Assembly: GCA_041554195.1 (NCBI GenBank)
Contig: JBFFMJ010000003.1
Coordinates: 124,001-188,000, forward strand
DNA from: JAPHSX01 sp041554195
GTDB taxonomy: Bacteria; Pseudomonadota; Gammaproteobacteria; Thiohalomonadales; Thiohalomonadaceae
Direction: 5' to 3'
Length of the DNA stretch: 64,000 nt
Shown: piece after piece, positions 17,872 to 26,552 of the stretch
Layout of the letters: each line of letters starts with the position of its first letter
Numbering within the stretch: the first letter of the stretch is position 1
Position numbers and translations under genes: made by a program
Notes under the pieces: model-generated
Told to the model about the DNA's origin: nothing
What the model saw: only the letters and a program-made list of their open reading frames with translations
Databases searched by the model: none

Positions 17872-18897
17872 TTATGATTTTATTGTGCCAGGCTGAGGTT
17901 CACCGGCACCCTCAGCTTGCCACGGTCTTGCGTTAATGCATCGCCAGTAATGCCAGGCCAGGGCGAGCACAGTAAAGAGACTTGCCGCCAGTAGCCATGG
18001 CAGGGTCCAGTCATAGAACACCACAAAGCCCATCCAGGTGCGCAAGCCCTTGTAAGTAAGCTGGCCTCCTGCCACCTCTATCTGCTGCCCCGGTTGTAGC
18101 TCTGCACGCTGCGCATCGTGGCGTACGATCAGCGTATGCTGGTTGGGAATGCGAAACTTTGATGGTGCGCCCACGGTGATAATTGTCTCGTCGAACTGCA
18201 GCATGGCCCATACTGTTTGTGTGGTGCCGGGGATCTGCCACTCTTTTGACTGATTAAACTCATTCTCCGGATAGGCCGGCAGGTGAATCGTTCCAAGCTG
18301 GGGGGCGCCATCTTCAGGCTGCCACAGAAATATCGGGGCAAAACCTTTATGTTTTGTTGAATAAAAGCGATAGCCCGACTGTATTAGAGGCTCCATGTCG
18401 GCAATGGTGTAACGCATCTCTCGCCCTGATTCATCGCGCCATTTGACGCTACTGCGAATAAATCGCTTGTATTGGTACTCGTCAAATTCTATGTCAAAGT
18501 GTTCAAGTTGAAATCCGATACCCGCCTCGTTCAATTCATGTAATACACCGGAGCGATAGCGCGATAACCCCGCAGGCATCTGCTCCCCTTCGGTGACCTC
18601 TACCTCGCCCTTAAGGTAGGTGAGCCGCCCGACCCCCACCAGCAGAAGAATCATCAGCAATCCCAGATGAAACACCAACAGCGGCAGCCTCTGACGAAAT
18701 GCCGCATTGGTGGTAATGGCACAGAGCAGGTTGAGCGCAAAGAGAAAGAGTGGCAACGCCAGCCACCACTCCGAACTCTCCTGGTTGAAGTAGTAGTAGG
18801 CGATGGAGAGGGCGAAGTAGGCGAACAGCAGGAGTGTCGTTCGCAGTGAGCCACACAGAGTGACTGCCGAGCGAAGACGGATCATTCTAGAGGCCAT
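17872..18897 (-). CDS. ResB-like membrane protein (divergent)
   Basis: 341 aa from the ATG at 18897. It has two N-terminal helices (TTLLLFAYFALSIAYYYF; LALPLFLFALNLLCAI), a third (LLVFHLGLLMILLLVGVGRLTYLKGEVEV), a periplasmic domain of about 200 residues, and a C-terminal helix (YDWTLPWLLAASLFTVLALAWHYW). The topology and the segment GQLTYKGLRTWMGFVVFYD fit a shortened ResB-type protein. A longer open frame upstream runs into the 3' end of the 11-heme gene, and I rejected it as read-through of a glycine-rich repeat. It is the third ResB-type protein in the window. Confidence 0.7.
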   Translation of the reverse strand: MASRMIRLRSAVTLCGSLRTTLLLFAYFALSIAYYYFNQESSEWWLALPLFLFALNLLCAITTNAAFRQRLPLLVFHLGLLMILLLVGVGRLTYLKGEVEVTEGEQMPAGLSRYRSGVLHELNEAGIGFQLEHFDIEFDEYQYKRFIRSSVKWRDESGREMRYTIADMEPLIQSGYRFYSTKHKGFAPIFLWQPEDGAPQLGTIHLPAYPENEFNQSKEWQIPGTTQTVWAMLQFDETIITVGAPSKFRIPNQHTLIVRHDAQRAELQPGQQIEVAGGQLTYKGLRTWMGFVVFYDWTLPWLLAASLFTVLALAWHYWRCINARPWQAEGAGEPQPGTIKS

Positions 18898-18913
18898 GCG
18901 GATGTTCAAGGCT

Positions 18914-21391
18914 TTAGTAGGGGCAGCCGCCACCGCCGGCACCGGCACCGGCACCGGCACCGGCACCCCCACCTGCCCACATCCAGCTGCCGTTGTTCTG
19001 GCCGCAGTCACCCGAGGTCCAGTTGCCACTGGTCTGCCAGTTGACCGCACCGCCACCGCCGAGTTGTGCCCCGAGGTAGTAGGGCTCTGCGGTGCAGCCG
19101 CCGATATCCGTACCTGTGCAGGGTGTTGTCGGAACATCCTTCATCAGTGCCGTTGCGCTTCCAGGCACCTTATCGTTAAGCATATTGACCAGCAGCGCCT
19201 TGTTCTGCCAGCCGTGCGGTACCGCGACATGGCACCAGGTGCAGCGCATGCTGCCGATGGTGCTGCTGTGGGCCACGTGCAGGTTGGTACCGATATTGCC
19301 CATGGCACATCCAGTACCTGTGCCACGGAAGCCACTGGTCTTCACTGCCGCCCCCCCGGTACCACCGTACTGGTCATATTCATGGCACTTGAAACAGATG
19401 GCATCGGTGGTGGCACTGCCGCTGGTGACATCCCAGCTTCCCTTTAAAATAAAGTCATTGGACGAGCCGTGGGGGCCCCATGGATTCCCCGTATCCGGCA
19501 CTACTGAGGTGGTCGAGGTAACGTTTGAGCCATGGCAGTCGCTGCAGTACATGGTCTGGTTACCGATGTTGGTACCCGAGCTGTCGTTCCACGGGGCGAG
19601 GAAGGGCTGATTTGCCGCCGCCGCATTCAAACCACGATTGGCCGCCGTTCGCAATGTTGGCGTCCGTATGGGATGAAAACCGGTATGCGTAGCACTTCCC
19701 TCAAGGGCGCCGTTGCCCTGTAACTCAAACGCCTGATCGGTATATTGGGTTACCCCATTGGTACCCGATGGGGTGCCGCCGCCAGTGAGACTCAAATTTG
19801 GTGGGTTTGCACCATAAGAGTAACTGGAGTGACACTTGAGGCAGATCTGATATTCGGCGTTAACGGCACCGTTGCTGCCTGGCTTGTTATAGGTGCCGCG
19901 ACGAATATCGTAGTCCGTAGCAGGAAGGTCACAAGTCGACCAGTTGGCGGCAGTGCCACAGTTGCCGTTGGTATATTTCGGCTCCACCCCCCAGGTACCG
20001 GTCAGGACACCGGAGGCTTCATTGGTGTGCATGGTACCGGAGTCGTGAAGATGGGTGCCCTGCGAGGTGAGGTTACCGGGCCCGGCCTTATCAAAATGGG
20101 TGTTTCGCATTACCCGATGCGGATTATGACAGTCAGTACATTCAGCGTGACGTTGTGCCAGATTGGCCTGATCCTCGATGAAATCCTTGCCCCGCTGGGT
20201 TCCCTCATCGCCATCGGTGCCCGTGCCAATGGCGTGGGCGGTTCCCTCTGTCGAACCCTGATCAGCATCGGTGATTGGCATATGCGTCGCCAGGGTAGTG
20301 AAATCACTTTTAATATTGGCGACCGTCGTTGTAAGCACGTTCGTGGTCCCATCGTGACACTGGTAACAGGTCTCCTCGCTCGCGGCGACCCCACCCACCA
20401 CACCTCCGCGCTGCAGGCGGTTAGCCCCGGCGGCGGTATGGGTATCGTGACAGTTGAGACAGGCGGCCTCCCAAACTTCAATATTGTCAGGGAAGTCGCG
20501 CGTCTCTGCGGCACTACCGACACCGCTGTCATAAACTTTCGTGCTGTTGGCGTGAATAGAACCGGCCCACCCTTCCTTGTCGTGACAGGCCAGACAGATG
20601 ATGTCCTTTGATTTAGTAAAGGTGCCGTCCGAGGGGGTATTGGTCACCTGGAAGCGATTGAGACGGAGGAATTTAATGTTCTGGCTTCCGCTTTTGTCCC
20701 ACACGTGGGGATCGTGACAGGAGGTACACTGCATCTCACTGGTATTGCTGGCATCAACATACTGCAGTGGCACCTCGGGGTTTGACTCACCCAGTTCGGC
20801 GGGAATATTACTGCGTACCGCGATACGTGCGCCGGCGGGTGTAGTGGAGGGTGCGTAAAGCTCGCCATCATTACCGGCGAGGGTGTCATCATAGGTGAAG
20901 GAGATGGGATGATCATTGGTCAGGTCGGTGCCCAGGTTGCGGGTGTAACCATCGGTGCCGGCGGGCATGGTAACGTCGAGGCCAGTTACAGGCGACACCG
21001 GCTGGGTGCCATTAATCACGTTAACGGCACCGATGGCGATGGTGCCATCGTGACAGGAGAGACAGAGTTTGGAGTTACCGGTCGGCGTGTCAATGGAGGC
21101 ATCCATCGACTCTGAACTGTATAGCTTGCCGGTGTAATTGGCATCAGGGGCAAGGGTGCGGTTCCATAGTGGCGTCGCACCAGAGGTGGCGCCATGGGGG
21201 GTGTGACAAAAGACGCAAATCTGTGTCTCTGAGGTAGCCTTAACCGTTCCTGGGCTGGTGACAGAAAAGTTGTGATTGGTGCTGGCAACATCGGATTCCA
21301 GGCTTGGCGCAGGGAGTGCGGCATGTCCGCCCAGGCTATGGCCCAGCAAGAGTAGTGATAAGGTAGCAAGACCCCAGAATTTTCTGAACAC
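18914..21391 (-). CDS. 11-heme extracellular-type c-type cytochrome with Gly/Ala repeat tail
   Basis: 825 aa from a GTG at 21391 that touches the TAG of the upstream gene; GGGAGAG lies just before it. A signal peptide ends near GGHA-ALPA. Eleven CxxCH motifs are visible: CVFCH at 59, CLSCH at 110, CTSCH, CLACH, CLNCH, CYQCH, CTDCH, CLKCH, CSDCH, CFKCH and CTWCH. The opening CVFCHTPHGA...PLWNR and LCLSCHDGT match the tetraheme protein at 29991 and resemble doubled-CxxCH multiheme proteins. After the last heme come Cys residues outside heme motifs and a tail rich in GAGAG ending GGGGCPY. The protein is probably secreted or outer-surface; there is no membrane anchor. Confidence 0.9.
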   Translation of the reverse strand: MFRKFWGLATLSLLLLGHSLGGHAALPAPSLESDVASTNHNFSVTSPGTVKATSETQICVFCHTPHGATSGATPLWNRTLAPDANYTGKLYSSESMDASIDTPTGNSKLCLSCHDGTIAIGAVNVINGTQPVSPVTGLDVTMPAGTDGYTRNLGTDLTNDHPISFTYDDTLAGNDGELYAPSTTPAGARIAVRSNIPAELGESNPEVPLQYVDASNTSEMQCTSCHDPHVWDKSGSQNIKFLRLNRFQVTNTPSDGTFTKSKDIICLACHDKEGWAGSIHANSTKVYDSGVGSAAETRDFPDNIEVWEAACLNCHDTHTAAGANRLQRGGVVGGVAASEETCYQCHDGTTNVLTTTVANIKSDFTTLATHMPITDADQGSTEGTAHAIGTGTDGDEGTQRGKDFIEDQANLAQRHAECTDCHNPHRVMRNTHFDKAGPGNLTSQGTHLHDSGTMHTNEASGVLTGTWGVEPKYTNGNCGTAANWSTCDLPATDYDIRRGTYNKPGSNGAVNAEYQICLKCHSSYSYGANPPNLSLTGGGTPSGTNGVTQYTDQAFELQGNGALEGSATHTGFHPIRTPTLRTAANRGLNAAAANQPFLAPWNDSSGTNIGNQTMYCSDCHGSNVTSTTSVVPDTGNPWGPHGSSNDFILKGSWDVTSGSATTDAICFKCHEYDQYGGTGGAAVKTSGFRGTGTGCAMGNIGTNLHVAHSSTIGSMRCTWCHVAVPHGWQNKALLVNMLNDKVPGSATALMKDVPTTPCTGTDIGGCTAEPYYLGAQLGGGGAVNWQTSGNWTSGDCGQNNGSWMWAGGGAGAGAGAGAGGGGCPY
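18934..18967 (-). repeat. GGTGCC hexanucleotide repeat encoding Gly-Ala tail
   Basis: On the plus strand GGCACC is repeated about five times in tandem near 18934-18967; on the coding strand this is GGTGCC, coding Gly-Ala repeats at the C-terminus of the 11-heme cytochrome. Such short in-frame repeats can vary in number by slippage without breaking the frame. Confidence 0.8.
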
Positions 21392-22437
21392 TAGCTCTCT
21401 CCCAAATATTGCAGAATAACGATCCTGCCATTGAACATGTCGGCTATGTAGACCCGATCTCGGTTATCGACCCACACTCCGGCGGGTAGATAGAACTCCC
21501 CTATTCCCTTCCCCGTACCGCCGATGGGAAGCAGCAGCTCACCCGCCGCATTATATATCAGAAGATGATCAAAATAGGACTCCAACACATAGATATTGCC
21601 ATCACTGTCGGCTGCAACCCCCTTCGGGTGCGGGATGTCACCAACAAAGCGCCCGCGATCACCAAAACTTGAGACAAACTCCCCACTGGCATCGAGGATC
21701 TGAATGCGCGAATTCATGCGGTCTGTGACATAAAGCCGCCCCGCCCTGTAGGCCAGATGCGTGGGGTAATTGAATTCGCCACTGCCCTCCCCTCTACTAC
21801 CGATCACCTGAATGAGATGCCCCAGCTCATCGAACACCTTAACGTTATGATCCTTGGTATCAGCGACAAATAGTTGCTTGCTGAGAGGATCATAGGCGAT
21901 GCCGGTGGGGCGCTTAAGAATATTGCTTCCGATAACAGAGACCGGGGTGCCATCACTGCGCAGCCGGGCGACTACTCCCTGCTCGGCATCGGAGACGTAA
22001 ATATCCCCCTGTGGTGCAGCACTGACTGCAATCGGACTTCTTATTGGAAGCCCACTTCTCAACCAACTAAACACATGCAGTGAATTATTCGGAATATCAA
22101 AAAGCAAGACAGCCTGGCGACTGACGTCAGTCACATAAACGCGCCCCTGTTCATCGGTGTAGCCACTTTGTGGTCGCTGTAAAACATTGGGGCGGGGTTT
22201 GCCGACGAAAATTCCTACCAGGATTTGCAGGAATGAACGCCCCTGTTTTTTCTGCTTGAAGTTACTCTCACCATAAAGTTCGCCGACCAGGCGATAGCGC
22301 GGCATGCTTGGCGGAGTTGGCCACACCACTTCCACGCCAGGGGAATGATATTCGAATGTCCGAACGACCTTTTGCGAACAGCCTCCCAGTAAAAGCAGAA
22401 TAAAGAACAGGACTTTAAGTCGGGTTAGAGCGTGCAT
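21391..22437 (-). CDS. NHL-repeat beta-propeller lipoprotein
   Basis: 348 aa with a lipobox (LLLLGGC, Cys near 20). About six NHL blades follow, for example GRVYVTDVSRQAVLLFDIPN, GDIYVSDAEQGVVARL, KQLFVADTKDHNVKVFDE, GRLYVTDRMNSRIQILDASG, GNIYVLESYFDHLLIYN and DRVYIADMFNGRIVIL. It is homologous to the lipoprotein at 3690. It lies in a tight operon: its ATG follows the stop of the NHL gene at 22439 directly, and its stop overlaps the GTG of the 11-heme cytochrome. A role in assembly or secretion of that cytochrome is inferred. Confidence 0.87.
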   Translation of the reverse strand: MHALTRLKVLFFILLLLGGCSQKVVRTFEYHSPGVEVVWPTPPSMPRYRLVGELYGESNFKQKKQGRSFLQILVGIFVGKPRPNVLQRPQSGYTDEQGRVYVTDVSRQAVLLFDIPNNSLHVFSWLRSGLPIRSPIAVSAAPQGDIYVSDAEQGVVARLRSDGTPVSVIGSNILKRPTGIAYDPLSKQLFVADTKDHNVKVFDELGHLIQVIGSRGEGSGEFNYPTHLAYRAGRLYVTDRMNSRIQILDASGEFVSSFGDRGRFVGDIPHPKGVAADSDGNIYVLESYFDHLLIYNAAGELLLPIGGTGKGIGEFYLPAGVWVDNRDRVYIADMFNGRIVILQYLGES

Positions 22438-22438
22438 C

Positions 22439-23371
22439 TTATTGTTGTTTATCGCTGTTAAATGCGGCCTTTATCAGGAAGACCTGCACACGGTCGTTGG
22501 CACTGTCGGCAACATACAGAAAGTTGTTGTCGACATGCAGATCACTGATCATGCGGAACAGACCATTTCGCGAACCTGTTCCCCCCACCGTTTCCAGCAG
22601 GCCATCACGGTTATAAATTTTTATCGTGTCGTCAAAGTCATCGCTAATGTAAACACGCTCTGCATAGTCGATGGCAATGGCGGTAGGGGCAACCACTTCC
22701 GGGCGGGGCATTTCACGAATCAACCCCCCCTCGGCACTAAACACCTTAACGTTTTTGGAGAGTCGATCGATCACGTAGATACCATCAGGGCCGGTAGCCA
22801 TATCAATGATCTCAAGAAACTGTCCCTTTCCCGTTCCACGCTGACCTATCGCGCGTAGCGGCTGACCAGCACGATTAAACACCACAATGTGATCATAGAG
22901 ACGATCGGCAATAAATAGCTCACCCGACAGTGCAAGATTAACCGCCACCGGGTTAGTTAGATTAATCGCATCTTTATAGATACGTTGCAGCTCGCCCTGC
23001 ATAGTAAAATGCAGAACCTGCCGGCCAAAGGGATCCGAAAGAAAGAAGCTGCCATCATGGTCGACAGTTATCGCGTTGGGCACGCCTTGCAGGTGACTAC
23101 TTACCGAGTAAAGCGGGGTGAGATTCTCATTACTACTATTGTAGCGATAGACCAGTTGTTTGGCCGCATCGACTATATAGACCAAATTTCCTCGTGCACC
23201 GACCGAGACCGGATTGGTAATCGAGACAAATTCCCCAACCCCGGCAAAACTGAGTGCGTTGTTCTCCTGCAGCGGGGCGCGATTGATGTTGGCAAAATGC
23301 GCCAATGACTCCGCTGCCTGAACGCTGGCACTGCAGATTAGCAGCAATAACAGTGGTACAAGTCGGCGCAT
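22439..23371 (-). CDS. Secreted NHL-repeat beta-propeller protein
   Basis: 310 aa from the ATG at 23371 (MRRLVPLLLLLICSASVQA gives a Sec signal; a start at 23398 is possible but adds a charged leader). NHL blades follow: NLVYIVDAAKQLVYRYN, GSFFLSDPFGRQVLHF, GELFIADRLYDHIVVFN, DGIYVIDRLSKNVKVF, ERVYISDDFDDTIKIYN and NFLYVADSANDRVQVF. Unlike its neighbour it lacks a lipobox, so it should be soluble in the periplasm or secreted. It starts 4 bases after the stop of the tri-heme gene at 23376. Confidence 0.85.
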   Translation of the reverse strand: MRRLVPLLLLLICSASVQAAESLAHFANINRAPLQENNALSFAGVGEFVSITNPVSVGARGNLVYIVDAAKQLVYRYNSSNENLTPLYSVSSHLQGVPNAITVDHDGSFFLSDPFGRQVLHFTMQGELQRIYKDAINLTNPVAVNLALSGELFIADRLYDHIVVFNRAGQPLRAIGQRGTGKGQFLEIIDMATGPDGIYVIDRLSKNVKVFSAEGGLIREMPRPEVVAPTAIAIDYAERVYISDDFDDTIKIYNRDGLLETVGGTGSRNGLFRMISDLHVDNNFLYVADSANDRVQVFLIKAAFNSDKQQ

Positions 23372-23375
23372 GGCT

Positions 23376-23888
23376 CTAGCGTAGTCCACTCTTTTCATTG
23401 GGTACTACATGGCAGCGTTCACAATCGAGAATCGAGAAGGCAACCTTGCCATGGCAGACACCACAATATTCACCCTCCATGATCTTGGCCATCGTCACGA
23501 AGTTCCCGCCTAGCTGCGGCAGGAAGATACGTGAGTGACAGTTGCTACAGGTTAACCACTGTGTATGTACTTTATGGCTGAAGAGCACATGTGGCATGGA
23601 TGCACTGTTCTTCATGATAATGTCGAGGTCGACCTCTTTCATCTTCTCCTCGCCGCTAATCCCTTTACGCGGTGCAATATGACCGTTCTGCAAGGTCGTC
23701 ACCCAGTCTGTTCGACCGCTCGCATCTACAGGTAAATTAGCCAATGCCTCGGCGGGTTCCTGAAGCAGCGAAAATGAGGGGTTTTTCGCATCATGAATGC
23801 CGTCCTTGCTTAACGGGACGATGGCCGTTTCGGCCATTGTATGCGTTGCAAACAACAGGCTGAGCGCTACTATTAAGGTTCGCATCAT
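23376..23888 (-). CDS. Tri-heme cytochrome c7-like protein (third copy)
   Basis: 170 aa, signal peptide about 1-19. Three CxxCH motifs (CSNCH, CGVCH, CERCH) occur with the pattern MPHVLFSHKVHTQWLTCSNCH and EGEYCGVCHGKVAF. The F-x-H-x-x-H arrangement before the first heme is typical of class III c7/c3-type cytochromes with bis-His heme. An unusual N-terminal extension holds GIHDAKNP and WVTTLQNGHIAPR, which is also seen in the protein at 25913. It follows the helical protein gene by 12 bases. Confidence 0.87.
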   Translation of the reverse strand: MMRTLIVALSLLFATHTMAETAIVPLSKDGIHDAKNPSFSLLQEPAEALANLPVDASGRTDWVTTLQNGHIAPRKGISGEEKMKEVDLDIIMKNSASMPHVLFSHKVHTQWLTCSNCHSRIFLPQLGGNFVTMAKIMEGEYCGVCHGKVAFSILDCERCHVVPNEKSGLR

Positions 23889-23900
23889 CGATCAACCCTG

Positions 23901-25070
23901 TTAGCCCGGTATGAAGAAACCGGCATTGCGCATAGCGAAAATAAGGTTACGTGTCGCCTTTTCCAGCGAGGTGATGGCCTCCGCGAATTCACCATTTTGC
24001 GCCTGGCGCTCGCCTAGCTTGCGCAGCGCATTTGCTTCGTCAAGGAACTGTTGCACACGTTCGGTCACCTCCATCGTCTTCTTATCTTCAACCAGCATAT
24101 GGATCAACATTTTGTAGGTATCATTGCGGTCAAGCTCGTAATGGTACTCCTCTTCGGCCGTCTCGAAATGAAGGGTACGCACCAGCGTCTCACCACCTCG
24201 TAACTGTTCAATAGAGGAAGTAATGATCTGATAAGCCTGCTTCACTGTTTGCAAGGCGTGCTGATAGTCGTTACTCGTGGCATAGTCCTGCGCCGAGTGC
24301 AGCAAGGCCGTCACCGTGCGCTTCATCTCCTGCTTCTGCTTTATGTCAGCCTTTTCATCAGCAATGCGCTGTTGTGCCTCAAGAAGGGCATCAATACTGC
24401 GCAGTTTTGTCTCGTAGTCCTTTTGCAGTGGTGGGGTAGTGGCGGTATGCGCTGAAAGTTCGCCCAGAGTTTGGCCGCCACGAATCTCCTCAACGGCACT
24501 GCGAATGACCACATAGGCCTTATCCAGCGAGGCACGGCCACCGACATAGTTACCCTTGGCACGCAGTTCCTCGGCGGTATCGAGGTCACCTGATATACGC
24601 TTATTGAGTTTTGCAACAAGTTCGCTTTTTCCCTTCTTTTTAGTGATGGAGGCGTAGGCCTTGGTTAAAGCCTCGATGCTACGCAGACGGCTGTCATAGT
24701 CATTTTTTGGTTTGTCCTGACTCTCAGTCGCCATTTGCGAGAGGTGCCCGGCCTCAAAGGCGAGACGTATCGCCTCATCACGTTTGGCGATAGCGAGAAC
24801 CAGATTATTAGCCTTAAGACTAATATGAGCTTGTTCCTGTAAGCGACGCGCCTCGTGCAGGTAGGCCATTGCGGGGGCAAAGTTTCGTGCCTCTATATGC
24901 CTGGACAGGCTAGAGGCTGAGAGCAGTTTATCAACGAAGCCCAATGCCATGCCGACCTGTTCCTGCGTCTGTGGCCGTTCAGGCGGCTTGGCCTTACCAT
25001 ATGTGACAAATGATGTGCACAGCGCAGCGGCCATCAGCAGCGAAATAAATATTTTACGTCGGATATTCAT
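23901..25070 (-). CDS. Secreted alpha-helical repeat protein (paralogue of the 25086 gene)
   Basis: 389 aa from the ATG at 25070 (GGAG stands 6 bases upstream of this ATG; two earlier ATGs in frame are less well placed). A signal peptide (FISLLMAAALCTSFVTYG) is followed by an almost entirely helical, charged protein with tandem related units such as YDSRLRSIEALTKAYASI and YETKLRSIDALLEAQQRI, each followed by ELRAKGNY or the like. The C-terminal domain contains EEEYHYELDRNDTYKMLI, also found in the gene at 25086. I do not recognise a named family. A periplasmic spacer or scaffold for the adjacent cytochromes is possible. Confidence 0.75.
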   Translation of the reverse strand: MNIRRKIFISLLMAAALCTSFVTYGKAKPPERPQTQEQVGMALGFVDKLLSASSLSRHIEARNFAPAMAYLHEARRLQEQAHISLKANNLVLAIAKRDEAIRLAFEAGHLSQMATESQDKPKNDYDSRLRSIEALTKAYASITKKKGKSELVAKLNKRISGDLDTAEELRAKGNYVGGRASLDKAYVVIRSAVEEIRGGQTLGELSAHTATTPPLQKDYETKLRSIDALLEAQQRIADEKADIKQKQEMKRTVTALLHSAQDYATSNDYQHALQTVKQAYQIITSSIEQLRGGETLVRTLHFETAEEEYHYELDRNDTYKMLIHMLVEDKKTMEVTERVQQFLDEANALRKLGERQAQNGEFAEAITSLEKATRNLIFAMRNAGFFIPG

Positions 25071-25085
25071 CATGATCTCCATAAC

Positions 25086-25916
25086 TTAACGCACACCGGC
25101 TATTTTCAGTGCGCTCATAAGGTCCTTACTGGACTCCTGCATGGTCTTTACCGCCTGCTCAAACGTCTTTTCCTCGAATTGCGTTTCAGCATCGTGACGT
25201 TTCACCTTAGCCTTTTCCACATAACGCTCCATCAGGCTTTGAATTCCCGCCGAGGGTTGTTTCTGTGTTATAGCAATAGGTATCAGTCGCAGGTAATCGT
25301 CATTGCGTGAGAGCTCGTACTTATATTCGTCTATCGGTGTCTCAAAGTTGAGGTCATAGCTAAAGGTGCGCTCCTTAAGTGAACTGTTCTTCACCTTAAT
25401 CACCACGTTGAGTGCCATACTCAAAAATTCATTGGCCTTTGCATAATCATCCTTCGCCGCGTAATTGGCCGCCTTTTCAATCTCAAGAATCGCATTATCC
25501 ATCTCTACCTGTGTTTCCGCATCGAGCTCGCTACTCTGATGCTCCCAGTTGCGATACGTATCGATTTGAGCAAGAAGCTCTTTGTAACGTCGCTTCTGTA
25601 CCGCGCCATCATCAACTTTATTAGGCACTTTCATTGCCGCAGAGGTGACCAGGCGAATGGCCGTATTGGCCAACTGTTCTGACTGCGCAAAGTCACCATC
25701 CGTTTGCGCCTGGCGAGCGGCCTTATACTTATCCCGAGCCTCCTGCAACTTTGCCTTTGCCTCTTCGTTGTCACTCTGCTCTATGCGCACAGCACTCTTG
25801 GAGCGCATAATCACGCCTTCGGCATAATCAAGCTTCATCGGTAGCTGCAGCGAGGGCGCTGCACTTGATCCCGCGCAATAGAACACCAGTAAAACTAGTA
25901 GCGTGTAGCGTTTCAT
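25086..25916 (-). CDS. Secreted alpha-helical protein (paralogue of the 23901 gene)
   Basis: 276 aa. A short signal peptide (LLVLLVFYCAGSSAA) leads to a helical body with long charged stretches, then the shared motif IDEYKYELSRNDDYLRLIP near residue 200 and a C-terminal helix pair. Its ATG overlaps the stop of the tri-heme gene at 25913 (ATGA), which implies coupled translation with that cytochrome. The family is unknown to me. Its pairing with c7-like cytochromes in the same operon suggests a structural role. Confidence 0.75.
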   Translation of the reverse strand: MKRYTLLVLLVFYCAGSSAAPSLQLPMKLDYAEGVIMRSKSAVRIEQSDNEEAKAKLQEARDKYKAARQAQTDGDFAQSEQLANTAIRLVTSAAMKVPNKVDDGAVQKRRYKELLAQIDTYRNWEHQSSELDAETQVEMDNAILEIEKAANYAAKDDYAKANEFLSMALNVVIKVKNSSLKERTFSYDLNFETPIDEYKYELSRNDDYLRLIPIAITQKQPSAGIQSLMERYVEKAKVKRHDAETQFEEKTFEQAVKTMQESSKDLMSALKIAGVR

Positions 25917-26539
25917 GGCTTCTGACTCGCGGCACTTCGTTTCAGTTCGTTATTCTCCTTTTTCTGAGAATGGCAGAGACGACAGGTCGAGGTGGTCACC
26001 GGGAAAGCCACCTTGCCATGACACACACCACACTTCTCACCCAATAGAATAGAGGCCATATTAATCTGGTTGGCACCCTTTTGTGGAATGAAGATATCCG
26101 GGTGACAATTGGAGCAGTCCAGCCACTCAGTATGCTGCTTGTGCGGATAGACGACATTCGGCATAGAGCCTTTAACCTCACGCACGATATTTAGGTCAAA
26201 CACGATGGGTTGCATGGTGTCATCAATACGATCCCAACGTGGACCAATCTTTGTGTTCTCTAATGAGGAGACCCAGTTGACGTGATTGCCGTGCTTACTC
26301 TTATCGAGAGAGTCAAACGCGGCCTTGGGTGGTTGCAGCAGATCAGTACCGGGATTTTCCGGGTCATGAATCCCATCCTCCATCGGAGGCGGATTCACCT
26401 TCATTTTCGGTTTCATTAGACGATTAAAGGTGTTGATATTAGAGACACTCTTTTCCGCTGCCGCAGGTTCCTGAGCAGCGCTGGCTCCACAAAGTAACAG
26501 TGAGCTGACAAGAACGACAATTGGTGTAGTAAATTTCAT
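25913..26539 (-). CDS. Tri-heme cytochrome c7-like protein (second copy)
   Basis: 208 aa with a signal peptide (VVLVSSLLLCGASA-AQE). It has three CxxCH motifs: CSNCH, CGVCH and CRLCH. The core MPNVVYPHKQHTEWLDCSNCH, then LLGEKCGVCHGKVAF, is closely related to the protein at 23376, as is the N-terminal extension (GIHDPENPGTDLLQPP, WVSSLENTKIGPR). A bis-His tri-heme periplasmic cytochrome is inferred. Its last bases overlap the next start. Confidence 0.87.
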   Translation of the reverse strand: MKFTTPIVVLVSSLLLCGASAAQEPAAAEKSVSNINTFNRLMKPKMKVNPPPMEDGIHDPENPGTDLLQPPKAAFDSLDKSKHGNHVNWVSSLENTKIGPRWDRIDDTMQPIVFDLNIVREVKGSMPNVVYPHKQHTEWLDCSNCHPDIFIPQKGANQINMASILLGEKCGVCHGKVAFPVTTSTCRLCHSQKKENNELKRSAASQKP

Positions 26540-26552
26540 CGTATAGCTCCCC

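Noticed and set aside
18898..19137. Upstream extension of the ResB-like frame with Val-Pro repeats
   Set aside because: It runs antiparallel-frame through the Gly-Ala coding repeat of the 11-heme gene, before the first membrane helix, and has no ribosome site. The VPVPVP is a shadow of GGTGCC repeats.
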